A DNA stretch of 64,000 nt, from assembly GCA_036583965.1 (NCBI GenBank), contig JAZBQD010000027.1, forward strand, positions 2,560,687 through 2,624,686. Direction: 5' to 3'. Both the position numbers and the translations under genes were made by a program. Each line of letters starts with the position of its first letter. The first letter of the stretch is position 1. Positions 1 through 33,100 of this stretch are shown here, in pieces. The notes under the pieces were generated by a model. The model was not told where the DNA came from, ran no database searches, and worked only from the letters and a program-made list of their open reading frames with translations. Origin of the DNA: Prunella strophiata. Taxonomy: Eukaryota; Chordata; Aves; Passeriformes; Prunellidae.

Positions 1-948
1 CTTGCAGTGCTGTCTTTTTATGCAGATTATATTATTTTATGTGGGACCAGGTCCCAAAACTTCCTGTCCTGGAGATGTTGGAGGTGTGAGCCAGCTCCCA
101 GAGGACGTGGAGTGTGGACAGGGAAGGACTGCTGCAATACAGCTCCAGGAGCCAAATAGTTTCTCCCATTTTCTGTGTGTTTTTCTGGGATTTTGGTCAC
201 CCTGCTGCTGGGATTTGGCTTGGCATGAGTCTGTCAGAGATGGCACTTGTGGGAGGGCAGGCCAGGGTTGGGCTCTTTGAGTACACCCCTGGATCTCTGC
301 CCAGTGCAGCTGGTGCCACTGGAAGGGGCTGGTTGTGCTGAATTCCTGGAGCCACAGGTGTGAGTGGGTGTCTGGGCTTTGCAAGGCTTTCCAGGAAATC
401 AAGTGCCTGGCATGGAACAACAAAACCTTGTCCTTCAACTGAGAGAGGAAGTTGTGCTTCAAGGATTAAATGCAGTGTAGCTTGGAGAGATAAGATTGCA
501 GCCTGGCAGGCTGTACTGTGCTGCTCCCAGTGGGAGTGCAGGTTCCCAGCTCGTGTAGCACCACCGTGTGTCCACAGCATAAAGCCACATGTCCTGTTCC
601 TGGTTGTGCTGTCGCATGCCTAACGATGCTGCTGAGCCAGTTTGGAGTTGGACTGGGCTTTCTAAAGTGTTGTTGTGTTCCTGGGAGAGTAGTGAAGTGT
701 CAGAGAGCAGTGTGAGCTCTCCAGGCATGGTGAACGTGAAGCCTCTGTAAGTCTGTACTGTAAAAAACTGAGTTTTCCTTCCTGTCCTCTCAGGGGGTGC
801 ATTGAAATATCTTTGTGGTGTTGTCCAGTGATAAATATACAAACTAACTGGGAGTTTCCTGCTAGTAAGAGAACATTTTTGACTGGAAAATATGTAGGTC
901 TGTTCCTTAATCAGGAAGTGATTTTATTTCTTTGTTTTCTCTGATCAG
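1..948 (+). other. DOCK7: DOCK7 intron (3' part)
   Basis: No reading frame here matches a DOCK protein, and none has a paired acceptor and donor. The segment is read as the 3' part of the intron before the first visible DOCK7 exon. It ends in a pyrimidine-rich tract and CAG at 946-948. Confidence 0.6.
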
Positions 949-19792
<18,844 letters not shown>

Positions 19793-19930
19793 ACGAGTTA
19801 AAAACCAAAATAATAAAAAAAAAAAAAGCACTTAAAAAATTAAGGTTTTGAAAAGAAAAAGAGCCTTGTTATCAGCGCTGGGAATCAAAGAAGTTTTATT
19901 GTGAAATAAAACTTGGACTTCATCCTGGAC
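19793..19930 (+). promoter_or_regulatory. DOCK7: DOCK7 3'UTR with poly(A) signals
   Basis: AATAAA occurs at 19812-19817 (inside an A-rich run) and 19905-19910. The second is the better candidate because it is not followed by genomic poly(A). The UTR may extend further. Confidence 0.6.
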
Positions 19931-22300
19931 ATCCCACACACCTCTTCCTCCATCAAAGTGTTCAGTGGCCAAAAAATCATTCTGAATTGTCAAATGTAGA
20001 CTTCTCAATGTTGGAAAAGAAAAAAAAAAACATCATGGCAGTGGTATCCAGAGTATTGGTGATGAGCTGTAAACTTCCCTGTTTTTTAAGGCATTTTTAT
20101 GACTCAAAGGTACACTAAACGCATTTACCTTTATTTATAGCATTACCTAATGTTAAATTTATTTTACTTTTAGTTCCTATATTTAATTTATATTAGGACC
20201 ATACGCAAATGCATTTTGGAAGTTTTTAATGTAGTGATGATGCTGATGGTTATTTTGATGGTACTATTAAATATGTGAATGTTTACACTTTCATTCCCTG
20301 TGCATTGGACTTCAGGGCTCAACGTCCTTGGGGAAAAGGTTCAGAGCAAGGTAAGTCATGGTAACATTAATTAACCAAGTGCTGATTGTTGATTATCCCT
20401 GTTCTTTTGCTGCAAACAAACAAAGAAAAATAATTCCACCTGTAGCCAGCAGCAGATGGAGGCACAGCTTGGTACCTCTTCACCTCCTTCAGTCCATCAG
20501 GGGAAGTTTCAGTTTCACTTCTGTATGTTCATGGACATCTCCACCAGCTGGGAGGTCCCAGCATCTCCTCACCCCTGGAATTAGCAGTGTCCATGGAACT
20601 AAACTCATTTACTGTCCATTTTTTAAATTTATAGCCTAATTTCACAGGGCAAAAAAACCTAAAATGGGTATCACAGTTTAAAAGGGTACAAAGCATTCTT
20701 TGCATTGCTGTTTATGTGAAGAAAGATGTGTTTTACAGCAGATATTTTGGGGTCTAACACTGCACTTTGAGGAAACATCAGATTTGGAGCTGAATCCACA
20801 ACTCCTAAATCTTGTCCTTAATATTTTTCCTCTCTGTGGTGAACAAAGTCCCCTGGAAGAGGTGGTGTGTGATTAAACACATTTATTCTCTCTCCATAAA
20901 TACCTAAATATGCATAAAAAAATCAGATATACACACAAACCCCAAATTTGATAAACATACTCTTTATATAAAAAATAGAAAGAAAAATGGCTTTACATTT
21001 GCCCCCTTCTGCAGCAGCAGTGATGGTTTAGGGTGGGGAGGGTCTTTATTTTTCCTTTCCTGCCACTTATTTTAGGTTATTGGAGACTTCTTCCATGCTG
21101 TTATCCCAACAGCTCCACAGTGGGGGTGCTTAGTGTGCAAGGTTCCCTGGAACAGAATAATCCTGAATTGGTTCTGTGTCCCAGGGCAGAACATGGGAAC
21201 ACCTGCATGGAGTTCCCTGAAGGAAAATTCCAACCTTTTCATGGCTGTTCCCAGGCTCTGGCAAAGCCCAGGGGTGCTGACAAGGCCTTGGAGATGCTAC
21301 AGGAGTCAGGGAACCTCAGGATGGAAAATATGAAGGAAGGAGGGAAGGGCTTTGGAAGAGATTTACAGGAAGAGGCATTAAAAATATTTACACAGTGCAA
21401 ACAAATCCCAGGAGCCATGAAAGGATGAAACTTTAATTTACAGCAGTCCTGCTCCAGGACAGGAGTTACAGGCAACAAGTTCAGGGGGGTGGAAAGTGGT
21501 GCTTGAGTGAATATCCCAAAAATCCACCCCCATTCCCTCTCCCTGTGCCAGAGGAGAGGTTTTCATTCAGCATCTTCCAGCTGAGGCTGTTTTCTCTTCA
21601 GCTGCCACAAAGAATCTCCTCCCAAGCTGTGCTGGGATGATGGAAGGCAGCTTGGTCTTCCTGACATCCTGTTTTGGTGTAAATAATGGTATTTTGTTTC
21701 CTTGGAACATTCCTGATGCTGCAGTTGAGTGAAAAAGATAAAGTCTTGTGCCAGGTGTGGAAAAATAAACTTTCATTTGCAGGCTGAAATTCAGCAAAGC
21801 CTAAAAAATTGCATTCTGTAATGAGATTGGGCTGCCCTTGCAAGGTAAGATTACTGATATTTTTGTAATGTAGTTTTTTCTTGGTTTAGACTCTAAAATT
21901 ATTTATTATTATGGTGCAATGCTTTGGAAAAGGGAAAGTGTATTTTGTCATTGCAGATTTTGTGAAATCAAGGCCTGTACAACAATCAGAGGTCAAACCT
22001 AACATGGAAAATGCACTAAAAGAGATTTTTCCTGACTTACCTCCATGTTTATACAACATTATAATAAAAGACAGTAAAAATTAAGTACTGCAGAATTAAC
22101 TAGGCAGAGGTTTTTAGGGGTTTTCCTGTAAATAAATTAATTTGTAGTCAAAAAAAAGGTGAAATATATCCAGGGCATATTCAAAGCCTGCAGTTAACAC
22201 TTGATGTCATTCCATCCATCCTGGAACAGCCTGAGCAATCACCCTTTTTTGATAAGATTTTAATTATTAGTTTATAGGAGTCACCTTCAATTCTCTGACA
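19931..22300. other. convergent intergenic region
   Basis: AT-rich sequence between the 3' ends of DOCK7 (+) and USP1 (-). I see no exon-like coding match, RNA gene or clear transposon. Confidence 0.55.
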
Positions 22301-22559
22301 GACTATTTGGGATTTTCATCTCTAGTATTTAGTGCAAATGTTTTTGGTTCTGCAATGTTTCCCCTTAACCTCAAAACTATATTCAAAAAGTACCTTCAAA
22401 TTAGGAGGTACTGTCCAAGAACCAGCTGAAAACCAACAGACTGTATTTAAGGTAATTTCCCAACCTTTTTGTAACTGTTCCCAAAGCCCTTGCCCTCTCT
22501 GCTTTCCCCTCTCCAAACACAACAGGCTGATCTGCTTGTCTCAGATGCGGATCATAACT

Positions 22560-23481
22560 TTTTTATTTCATATGTACATTCTTAACAAAGCATCAAAGCC
22601 AAATGCTCTCCTTTCCCCCCACGTTTCAGTGAGCTCCAGGTACAAATTAACTTCAGTTAGAAGGTCACCACTAAGTTCCCAACCACCCCAAACAGAGATG
22701 CAGATTTGAGGGCTTCACTCTTCAAAGTACAAAATTACTTTAATTACACTACACTCTGCCCCTGGTTTGAAGTATTAATCACACCTATTTACACTTTGCT
22801 CATTAACAACTATGCATCAAGATGCAAATTAGACCAGTCAAACACTTCCATGAATTCAGTTCCCTCCAATGCTCTGGACAAGGTTCCCAGACCCTGTTCC
22901 TTGTGCTTTAAGTTGCAAGGAGCAGGAAAGAACTGGAGCAGGAGAATAAACCACGTCCATTACCCAAAGACTAAATATGAAGTGTTACTTCCCAAGTTAC
23001 AAAAATACACAACTTCTGATGAAATTTGCTAGTTAATATACATTTACTCCAGGGTATGAATACAAATAACTTTTATTAAAAATAAAAAAAAAAAAGGGAA
23101 AAAAAAAAGGAAAAAAAACAGGAAAAAAATGGGGAAAAAAAAAGAAAATAAAAGCTAATAATACAACAGGCATGTCTGAGACCTAGAGCTGCATTAAAAC
23201 CACTACTGGGTGCTGTAGGCATCGTTTAGAATCTATACAAACTGGTATTTCTAAAAGGTCAGAGCACTATTCTCCAGCAGAGAAGTTAAGGTGTGAGTCA
23301 AGTCCTATGTCATGTTTTGTTAATTTGAGTCGAGCCACTTGACACTGAAGGAAAAAAAGACCAGAAAGATGAAGAATCAGTAGCTTCAAAAAACAAACAG
23401 CCGTTGCTTCCAGGTAGTTTGGATGCAAATCAGAGCCAGAGGTTTATGCAAATCCCAAATATTTACAGTCCAAGTACAGCA
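22560..23481 (-). promoter_or_regulatory. USP1: USP1 3'UTR and candidate poly(A) signals
   Basis: On the minus strand AATAAA is present opposite 23072-23077 and opposite 22562-22567. An A-rich tract on the + strand at 23081-23150 would be U-rich in the USP1 mRNA, lying just beyond the first signal as a downstream element would. The exact end is unknown. Confidence 0.5.
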
Positions 23482-24196
23482 TCACTCTACAATTTTCTTA
23501 TAAAACAGTAGGTAAGGAGTCGATGTAGATGACGATGTTGGAGAAAGAGAATTCAGAAAGTCCTTTTCCTCTGTGACCTTCACTTCAGAATCGTCGAAGA
23601 GCAGCCACTTCCCCTCGTACTCCTTGAGGCTCTGGAGCACGTAGAGAGCTTTGTTCTCCAGTCCGTTGGCTCCCAGCGCCGCGGGCTCGCCCTGCTCCGC
23701 CCTGGGCTCGGCGCTGGGCTCGCTGCGGGGCTCGGGAGCCACGCTCAGCAGCTTCTCGGGGTTGGGCTGTTTGCTGGCACACAGCTCACAGTCAGCCTTG
23801 CTCTTCTGCCCCCCGAGCAGCCCCACGGCCTCCATGTTCTTCTTGCTGAGCACCTTGCCCGGCGCCGCGGCGCCGTTGAGCCTGAAGGAGACCTCGCCGT
23901 CGTCGTAGTCCTCGGCCACGGCGCGCGCCTCCTCCTCGGTCAGCGGCTCCGGCTTGAGCGCGGCGTAGCCCGGCTCGGGGAGGAAGTTGCCCCCGTCCAG
24001 CTCCAGGCTCTGCAGGTCTGTGACCTTCACCGAGGCCGTGTAGTGGCCGCTGCTGATGGTGATGCCGCTGTGCATGACCACGGCGAAGAGCCCGTAGGTG
24101 TCGTTGGTGGGCCGCGTGCTCCACTCCTCCAGCGACAGCCGCAGCGGCGTCAGCAGCGGCGTGTTGATCTTGGACAGGCCCCCGTAGCAGTCAAAC
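23482..24196 (-). CDS. USP1: USP1 coding exon 8 (His box, C-terminus)
   Basis: It encodes residues 548-784 and begins FDCYGGLSKINTPLL. Human has, as I recall, one more Gly here (CYGGG). It includes the catalytic His box, the Gly-Gly autocleavage site, a variable Pro/Glu/Ala-rich stretch around 695-725, and the conserved end YLLFYKK. The stop is TGA opposite 23482-23484. Confidence 0.97.
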
Positions 24197-27100
24197 CTGG
24201 CAAGGGACACACAGCTTACACCTCGTGCCACAGCACCTCCCAAAAACCACTCTGCTGGCCCAGGGGTGCAGCCATATCCTTTCTCCTCAAAGATATGGAT
24301 GACGGGGATTGCTCCCTGCTGCCCTGGCTCAGCACCAGCATCCCAAGCACCCCCGGTCAGGAAAGGCATTTTTATGACTGTAATGTTAAATCTTACAGCC
24401 CAGAAACTGTAAATTCTAACTATTTCAGAGATCCCCTTTTTCTAAAGTATCAGCTAAAGATAATTTTTAAATAGTGATGATAAAGGTTCAGCTGATTGTT
24501 ATCACTCCTGCTCCTATTTCTGCACAAACACCCCCTTCTCTCTCTCACCATCCTGTTCAAAAACAAACCAAAACCTCTTCAACAGCCAAGGCTGAACCAA
24601 GCAGGGTTGGGTTTGTTTTTTTCTCCTCCTGAAAGAGTCATTTACTAAATAAAGCATTACTTATTTTACTTTCAAGTAGCTTTAATATCACTCAGAGATT
24701 GTGACTAATTTTCCTCAGCTCCCCTCAGTGCACTGCAGCTGTGCCAGTGGTGCTCACCTGGGATTCTTCACTAGCTGTCCTGTGGCATTCTAATTTTTCA
24801 AACAATTCTGTGGCTAATTTACTTGGAAAAGCCTCTAGTATTCCATCAATATTCAGTATTTTGTTCACAGCACACAAATTTACCAGGAGGAGAAAAAAAT
24901 CCTTTCATTATAAGGATCTTCTACAGAGTCTGAAGAGAAAGTCAGTGTTGGGATTTCATTATTGTGCATCAGCCTCCTTGAATGATTCTGCTCTTGATGA
25001 CTTACACATTGCATCAGCCCAGATCAATTAACCCCTTTATTTAACAATAGGTTGTGATGTCCTAATAAATTCCAGGGATGACTCAGTCTTACTTAACTGT
25101 GAGGGTGTTGCAGGGAAAAATACTGGGGAGTACAGACAAGCCCTGTAAAACTGATGTTTCCAAGAGCTCACTGCTCTTATCATAGGAAAAAATAACTTAA
25201 ATCCAAGGAAGCTGCAGCCATGGCATAACTGCAGTTATGATTATTGTTTTCCTGGATTTCATTTTGGTTCTGCTTCACTCCTGTTCAGAGCCATGAACCC
25301 TGAGACACAGAAATAAACAGTGACACACACACAGATCCTCAGTCACTCCAGTTCAGTGAAACCTCACTTCAGACCTCTCTCACCATACATATTTCACTCC
25401 ACCAAAAGGAACACAGGAGAGCACAGAATCAGGAATAATAAATCTTCTGAAAATCCCCATTATCAGCAGCCAGAAATAGAGATATTCAGAAGAGAGTCAA
25501 GAAACACAGGACTGCTGGCTGATAGCCTGGATTACAAATCCAGTTCCACTCAAGCACACTAGGACAATCAAATTCACAGAAAACAGGAAAAAGCAGGCTC
25601 TACCTTTCTTCTCAATGACATCCAGCATCAGAAAGATTTGGAGAGGAGGAAATAAGAGAGGAAATCTTTTCCTATTAGCTTTTTGTTCTTCTTAATGATA
25701 AGAATCTGAAGACAGAAAAATTGCATGCCAAGTACTCTGCCTGCTCTGACTGATGCACTTCAAACACATCAAGCCTGATTTCTGCAGCCACATCTTTTGA
25801 GACCATAAATTAGTGACATTTTACCCACTGCACTGAATTTCACAAGACAAAAAGCTGATTTTATCACAGACTGTTCAATTTCTATAGTGAAAATGCTTAA
25901 TTACATGTTACCAGTTAACAAATTCCTTCTGAGCAGCTTCACAGCCTGCTCACACATGGCCTGGCATTTTTCCCCACACACACACACTTGCCAAAGAGAA
26001 TGACTCCTCCCCAGGCAAGGAGATTTTCACACTGGCTGCTTTATTTTAAAACAAAAAACACTTTGCAAAGCAGCATCTAGAAAAGATTAATAAAATCCCT
26101 ATTAACTGTAAATATTTACAGTACCCTTCCTTTCTCATTTATTTACAACTCAGTCACCAGAGAACTCAGTAGAGCATAACTGAGCAGACCAGATCCCCAA
26201 ATTTTTGTGGGAGCTAAAAGCTGTCTAAAGATTTTTGTCTTAAAAATTTTTTGCTTAAAGCCAGTAGAAGAGTTTGTTACTACTTTTAGTAATGACAGGG
26301 TTTTGCCCAAGAGGAAACATCCAACCCAAATATCAAAAAACTCTTTAGAAAAGAGTTTCAGCTTCATCACAGGTTTCTATGTCAGGTTTTCCACTCTGAC
26401 CTCCTTAATCTCTGACTGGCAGCCCTTGGCAGAAAATTTATGGAATGACTGAGAGGACACATGAGGAAAACCACAAGAGACTGGATTCACTCTGACCTGG
26501 AAACTGGTCTGAGTGTTTTGGAGCAAGGACCTGAGGCTGGCCAGCACAGAACAGGTGAGTGAGGCAGGAGAGGATTGATAACTGCAGGTCCTTCGTCATG
26601 GAAACAAGAAAATAGGAAATACAGGAACAAATGGAAGATAATTTTCATGTTTCCCACTCAACTGTGATGATTTTTAAGCGTGCAGCTCTAAGTCAGTATA
26701 TACAAATCAGTATTTAAGTAAATATTTTGCAGACCAATGAAAAGACAATTCTGTATGTTGTGATTCTGGACTTGTATGGCAAAACATTGCAGACAGAGGA
26801 AATTTCCTTTCTGCTTTGTCAGAAACCTGGATATTCCTGTACAGTGCTGTGGGGATGGATTTTTCTTTGTTTCCTCTCATCCCAAAGAAAATCCATAAAT
26901 GCTTAAGTACTAAAAAAATAGATAAAGAGCACTCCCACAACTTCCTTCAAAATAATACCAAACTGATTACTCTGTAATTGAACATCAATGATCCTGATAC
27001 CTATTGTGTTTTTAAAGTAATTGATTTTTTTTTTAATATTAGCTCTTTAAAATGCTTATCTGATTATTTTTTTCCCCAAAATTTCAGTGTTCACATTCAG

Positions 27101-30100
27101 GTAGAGACCAAAGTCTTTTTAAAGGAATTGGTCAATTTTGGGGTAATGAGTGTTGGCTCTTTAGAAGTGTGTTAACTCCTGATTATATTTTTTTCCCCAC
27201 TCACATTATCTTTTCAGTGCTCACATTCAGGCAGAGACAACATCAGACCATAAAATGCAGATTTGTTCTCATTTCTTGTTCTGGTAAAGCACTTAAAGCT
27301 GCCTCTGAACTCACAGTTTATTTATTTAAAACTTAAAATGTCCCCTTAAATAAGGGGACATTTAAAATAAATAAAGTTTTAAGAAATATCAGGTTGTTCT
27401 AAGAATACAGCTAAAAAATATTTGTTAAGGAGTCTCCTAAAAGTCAATTTTTCTGCAGGTAATTTCTGCTACTACCTGGAACAACACAAAGCCTTTATGG
27501 CATTGGGGGCTTCATCCCAGCAATTTAATTGCCAATCTGGGAATCTTTTGGAAACATTCCAAAGCATTTCCAGCTCTTGGGACAAGACTTCCCTTGCTGC
27601 AGGACCCTGTTTGGTAGGACAGGCAATGCATACTCACTCCAGGCCACTGGCAGCAAAGCACTTCAAGTGAATCGTGATCACTTCGGGCATTTTATCGAAC
27701 AAGAGGCTGCGCTCGGCTTCCGTGTAGTGGTGGCAGTTCTCACAGAAATACTTGTCCTCTCCCACAATCCTCTCCACTGAGGCAAACTGGGAAATTGCCC
27801 ATTTCAGAGTCTTCATTTCTGTTTTTGGCTCTGGAGAAACTAGAAAAGAAAACGCTGCATTCACGGGTATGCCAATATTTACATTTCCAGCGCATCCCGC
27901 CAGAAGAGCAACAAAACAAAACATGTCAAGCTCAGACCACTCCAAACCTGCAACACTGCAAAGAACACTCAGTATGTGTGAAATATGTGATGTGCTCCAA
28001 TCTTTGGAGCATTTCAGGAAGGGATGGAAACATCCCTTAATGGATGTCATTACTCAAAATTAGGATTTTTCCAAAGCTCGTTTCAGATCACACAATTTTG
28101 TTGCCATGTCTGGAAATGGAGAGCTTGTATGAGAGCAGAATTTCACTTATTAAGGCAAACCCCCAAAATAACCAGAAAGTTCCCTCTCACTTCTTGCATT
28201 TTGCCTCCCCTGCCACCCTCACACTGCTGACAGGATCACCCGCTGTCGGCAGCGCTTCACATATGAACATCACCCCACACATTTCCCTCTGAATCCTTCA
28301 GCAAAATGGGGAGCAAAAGCAGGAAAAGCTGCTCCAAATTAAGTCAGTGGCAACTAAAATTAATTCCCTTAAAGTTCTCAATTTCAAGATGTGTTTTTGG
28401 CACGCTTCCTTTTGAAAACAGCTACAAAACTGCATATAGATCAATAAAATTTGTGAAAGAGACCACATGACTAACATTTACAAACATAACATGAATGTTA
28501 TTTTAATAACAACAATCTAAAATACTAATTTTTTTTTGAGTACCTAAGAAAAAAAGCTGGATTTTTGTTTCTTTTCTTTCTAAGAAAAAAAAATGTAAAT
28601 ATTTCTTATAAAAAGAAGAAAAAGCAAAATTTCTTATCCAGAGAAAAAAAAGAAGACTCAAATCAAAGGAAATACCTATTCCTAAGCAGGAAAACAGGTG
28701 CCTAAGTGACAGATTGTAGGCAGTGCATGCTATGTGTTAAGATCTGGAACAATTTGAATATTATCTGGATCTGCCAACATTATCAGCACTGTGTTTCCAA
28801 AGTCTAAAGTTAATCAGGACAGGAGATAACAGCCTCTAATTTAGCCAGCACAAACAGGAGCCGTGCTCCTTCCTAACTGCAGCAACTGTCCTTCCCCACG
28901 GCTGGCTGAGGCAGGAACACACCTCACAACCCTTTTTTTTTTTGAGGGAATTACTTACTTTCAGAACTCTCTTCACTTTTAGAAAGTTCATCTTCTTGCA
29001 CTGGGACACTGATGTCCTGAAAATCCTCCCTCCTTTCCGTGAAGCACTCGCACTCCAAGCACCTCGTCCTCAGCACTAACTGGCCCTGGAAGAGTTTCTC
29101 CACCAGCTCGAAGACAGCCAGCTCTGTACCTGGAGAGAGCACATGGCACATCCCTGAGCAAGGGGCACCTCATTCCAGAGACCCCTCAGAACCTGGTTAT
29201 CCTCAGAAAATCACTGTTACACCATGGCCTCTTAGGGATCCCTGATGGGAACTAAAAACCAAAACAAATCACGTGCAGTTTTCATGGCTATCACCTGCTT
29301 TTAAGTAAATAAGGACCCTCTGTCTCTTGGGCCTCAAACTTTAATTTCTGCTCCAAGATTGGGTTCTTGTTTTGTACTTGAAGTGTGACAGTGTCACCTT
29401 CTGGAATATTTGGTTGTCATCAATGCTCTGACTCCTTAGCATGGACTGCTGACCTCCTCAAGGAGCACCACACTGTGGGTTTGCCTGGTTCCTGTTCATT
29501 CTCAGTCCTCTCCTCCTTCCTAAATTTATTGGCCAGTTTTGGCCAAATCTGCAGAAGAAATGCAGAACTCTTCAAAAGACTCTTCATTCCTTCAATTTTT
29601 TATAAAAAATTGGTGGGTGTAAAGTTCCAAATTAGTTAAGTACTGGATTCATTCTGAGGCCCTTCCCTCAACATGTATCTTGTTTCATTGACATAAACAA
29701 AATGCCAGACCTGTTGGCCAATTAGCATTTCTAATTGGTATCTATTAGATCTAAATAGATTAGATCTTTAATACATCCTGAGTCCTTCCTGGTTCTTGAG
29801 AAGGTTGGGAATATGGAAAGATTAAGGAACTGTTAGGGAAAAAGAGGATACTGTTTGTAAAACCATAGCTGGTGGGGTTTGATTCTGTTTGCTCCTGCTA
29901 GAAATGTCCCTTTACATCTTGAATCCACTTGCTCTTTCTATGGATGACAAAAATTAAGTGGTAAATACAAACCTGGTGATATTCAGCCTTTTTTATACAT
30001 ATTGTACAATGATTACAGAATGTTAAGAGAAATGCCTCGAGATCTAAGCTAAACAGGTCAAGTTCTAAAAGAAAAAAAATTACAAACACGTATAAAAATA

Positions 30101-33100
30101 AATTCTCTTTCCTAAAAATCATCTTCAATTCCTGAAAAATCTAATTTTGTGTTTAGAGCTCTGCAGGCTGTGCAGTCTGAAGGCTGACTTCCCACGCATT
30201 GTACTTTCTTAATCCTACTAATTTTAAGCCCATCCACTTGTGCACCAACCTTCCTTTTTTGGTTCTTTTTCAGTTCCTTTTCCATGATGGCTTTCCACGG
30301 GAGACGCTGGTTCATGATATTCTTCTTTACTGTCACCATTTTCGCACTTGACAGCTGACTCTTCAAACTCACAGTCATATTCTTTCCCTGGCTCTTTGGA
30401 TCCCAAGTTTGTGGTTAACTTTCCTAGACTGTAAAATTTGGACAGAATACTGGGCTGTTTGCAGGAAGATTTTAACCAGTTTAACCTAAGGCGCGACTTT
30501 TTCTGCGTGGGCTTGGCGCTCTCGCTCTCCCCGGAACACCTGGCAATGGCATCCGTTTGGTTTTCCATCTTCTCTCCCGTGGCTTTCCTCTTGGACCTGG
30601 TTTGTCTTTGATTTTCTTCTGCTGCAATTTGCTCTTTTGATACTTTGGATTTTTTCTTGGCGTTGCCGCCCTCGGCGTCGCTTTTCCTTTTCCCGTTTCC
30701 CTTGAGCAGCTTCTCCTTGGCCGCGTCTCCGCCGTGGCTGCCCGGGGTGGGATCCTCCTCCTCAGCAGGGCTGACAGACCCATTGCTCTCAGAGTTTTGG
30801 TTGGGTTTTTCCTCCACTTTAGCTGCAGGCTCTTCCACAGGCAGTTTGTTCAGCTCTTCCTTCTTCAGCAGCTGGCAGGTTTCCTGGATGTTCCCCAGGA
30901 TACACTGCAGGACCTCCTGGGCATCGTGCTGCAGGTACCCTTCGTACATGGGGTTCAGCTCTCTGTGCAAGAAAGGAGCAAAAAATGAGGGTTTAGGATC
31001 CTTTGCTAACTGGGGAATGTGATTTGAGACTGAAATCAGGGGTTTAGAAGTCATGGAGGATCTTCTCCAGGCATAGAGAGGAGTCCTGTCTGTCACAGAG
31101 CCTGGGGAAGGTTCTGCCTTAAGGATTTACACATTTACACCCAGCAGTGGAGCTCCTCAGCTCCAAGGGGATCCTTCCCATCCCTGGCAGTGTCCCTGCC
31201 CATGGCAGGGGTGGAACTAGGATGAGCTTTAAGGTCCCTTCCAACCCAAACCTCTCTGTAATTTCTTCTGTACCTAAGCACCTGTTTTAAACCCCCTCTG
31301 CATTACAGCCTTACAATTTATTTTCGAATTTCCAATGCCATGGTGCCAGCAATAAGCACAAAAATGTTGCTGCCTGTAAGGCCACCCCAAATTTAAGGCC
31401 ATCTGCCTTGCACCAGCCTCTAAAGCTGGGAAGTGTAATGACCTGGCAAAGTCAGGACAGAATTCTGTCAGCATTTCAGGGGATTTGTACCTGAGGGTGT
31501 TCAGCAGCCTCCGGGGCTGAGTGGCCAATTCATCAGTGTATTTCTCTGGGTTCAGGAGAAAACTGGCTTGGAGCTGCTCAACTGAAAGGATCAAGGAGTG
31601 CAAACTGCAGATGAGCTCGTAACTTGCCAAGGGATCTTCTTTACAGCTCCCCTGCAATAACAATGTAAAAGGAATAAAAACACTTGCAACAGTTGCATCA
31701 GTCACAAATTCACATTTTTCTCCCCTCCCTTTGTCTCCTGTATTTCGCTGAATTTTTTGTCTGCTATGGGAGGCAGGTGGGTTTCTGACAACATTTTGTT
31801 TTTTTCCAAGTAGGAGACAAACATAAAAGCCCAATTAGGCAACAGTTTAAAATCCCAAGCCATCCTTGCCCAAACTCCCATTTCCATCAGCTCCAGGCAC
31901 TGAATCATAATTATCTTTGTGCCACAAGCATGGTCAGGTACCTTCCTCAAATTTCTTCTGTTAAACTTTAAAATTTGTGCTAAAGTTCAAAACAACTCAA
32001 ATACATCTTCACCTGAAGTAACAGTGCACAAAACAATGCTGAAAAGCTTCTTTAGAACAGAAATCAGTTAAATTGTCCCTACATTCAGGACAGCCTCGCT
32101 TGCAAGGTTACAAACAAAGAACACGTGGGGATTTGTTACCTTTTCTGCCTTTTGCTCTCCTTCATCCTTTGAAGATTCTCTCTTCTTTGAAATAATGTTA
32201 TATAAATGTTTTACTCCAGTTTTAAAACCAGGACAAAAATACAATACCTGAAAGCAACAGTTGAAAACACAAGAATAACAGAGTAAGAAGTTATTCCACA
32301 CATAATTGCACATTTATAATCCACACAGCTCTGCACCTCCCCAGGCACACAAAGATCCAGGATTTCTCACAGCAGGGAGGAGCCCTGAGTATGGAAAGTG
32401 AAGAATTTCCCAATCAGGACAACCACAGGGCACACATTTCCTGCAGCAGCATCTTCATTTCCCTGCTGTAATGAGATGCCCTTCCTACTGCACCCAGAAT
32501 AAACTGATTTCACCCATTTGTGCTGGACCAAAAGCTCCCTCCTGGAGCCCCCTGGCCATGGCCTCACCTGCAGGACACTGTTCAGGTAGCAGGTGTTGCC
32601 CAGGTTGTTCAAGCCCACAAAAGGCAGCATGTTGTCTTTTTTCTCACAGCTGACAAGGGAGGGGGGCTGTGCTGCAGGAACCACCTGGTCACTGGGAAAC
32701 AGAGAATCAGGGTAAGAGACACTCTGCAAAAACCACTCTTCATCTCTCCCCACCTCAGAGAATTCAGCACTGAGAAATGCAGATCTGAATCCTGGCAAAG
32801 TGTGTCTGAATTCACTCTGACTCCTCAGCAAGCCCCCCAAAACCACACAGGAGAAAAACCTGCTCTAAGTTCCAACACATCAAATAGCAGGAGACTGATT
32901 TAATGGACCAAAAATTTCATATTTAAATACTTTTGTATGTTCTTTGTTCATTCATAAGGCAGAAAAAATGTGTCTAGAATGTATTTTTACACTTGCCCCT
33001 GCTCCAGTCACATCACTTCATTTCTGGATGCAAAGCCAAAGCATAAAACCAGAAAAAAAATCTAAAAAACCCCCAATAAACCTGACACACTATACACTGA

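Noticed and set aside
19812..19817. First AATAAA as the main DOCK7 poly(A) signal
   Set aside because: It is embedded in a genomic A run only 20 bp after the stop; the signal at 19905 is a better candidate, though both stay possible.
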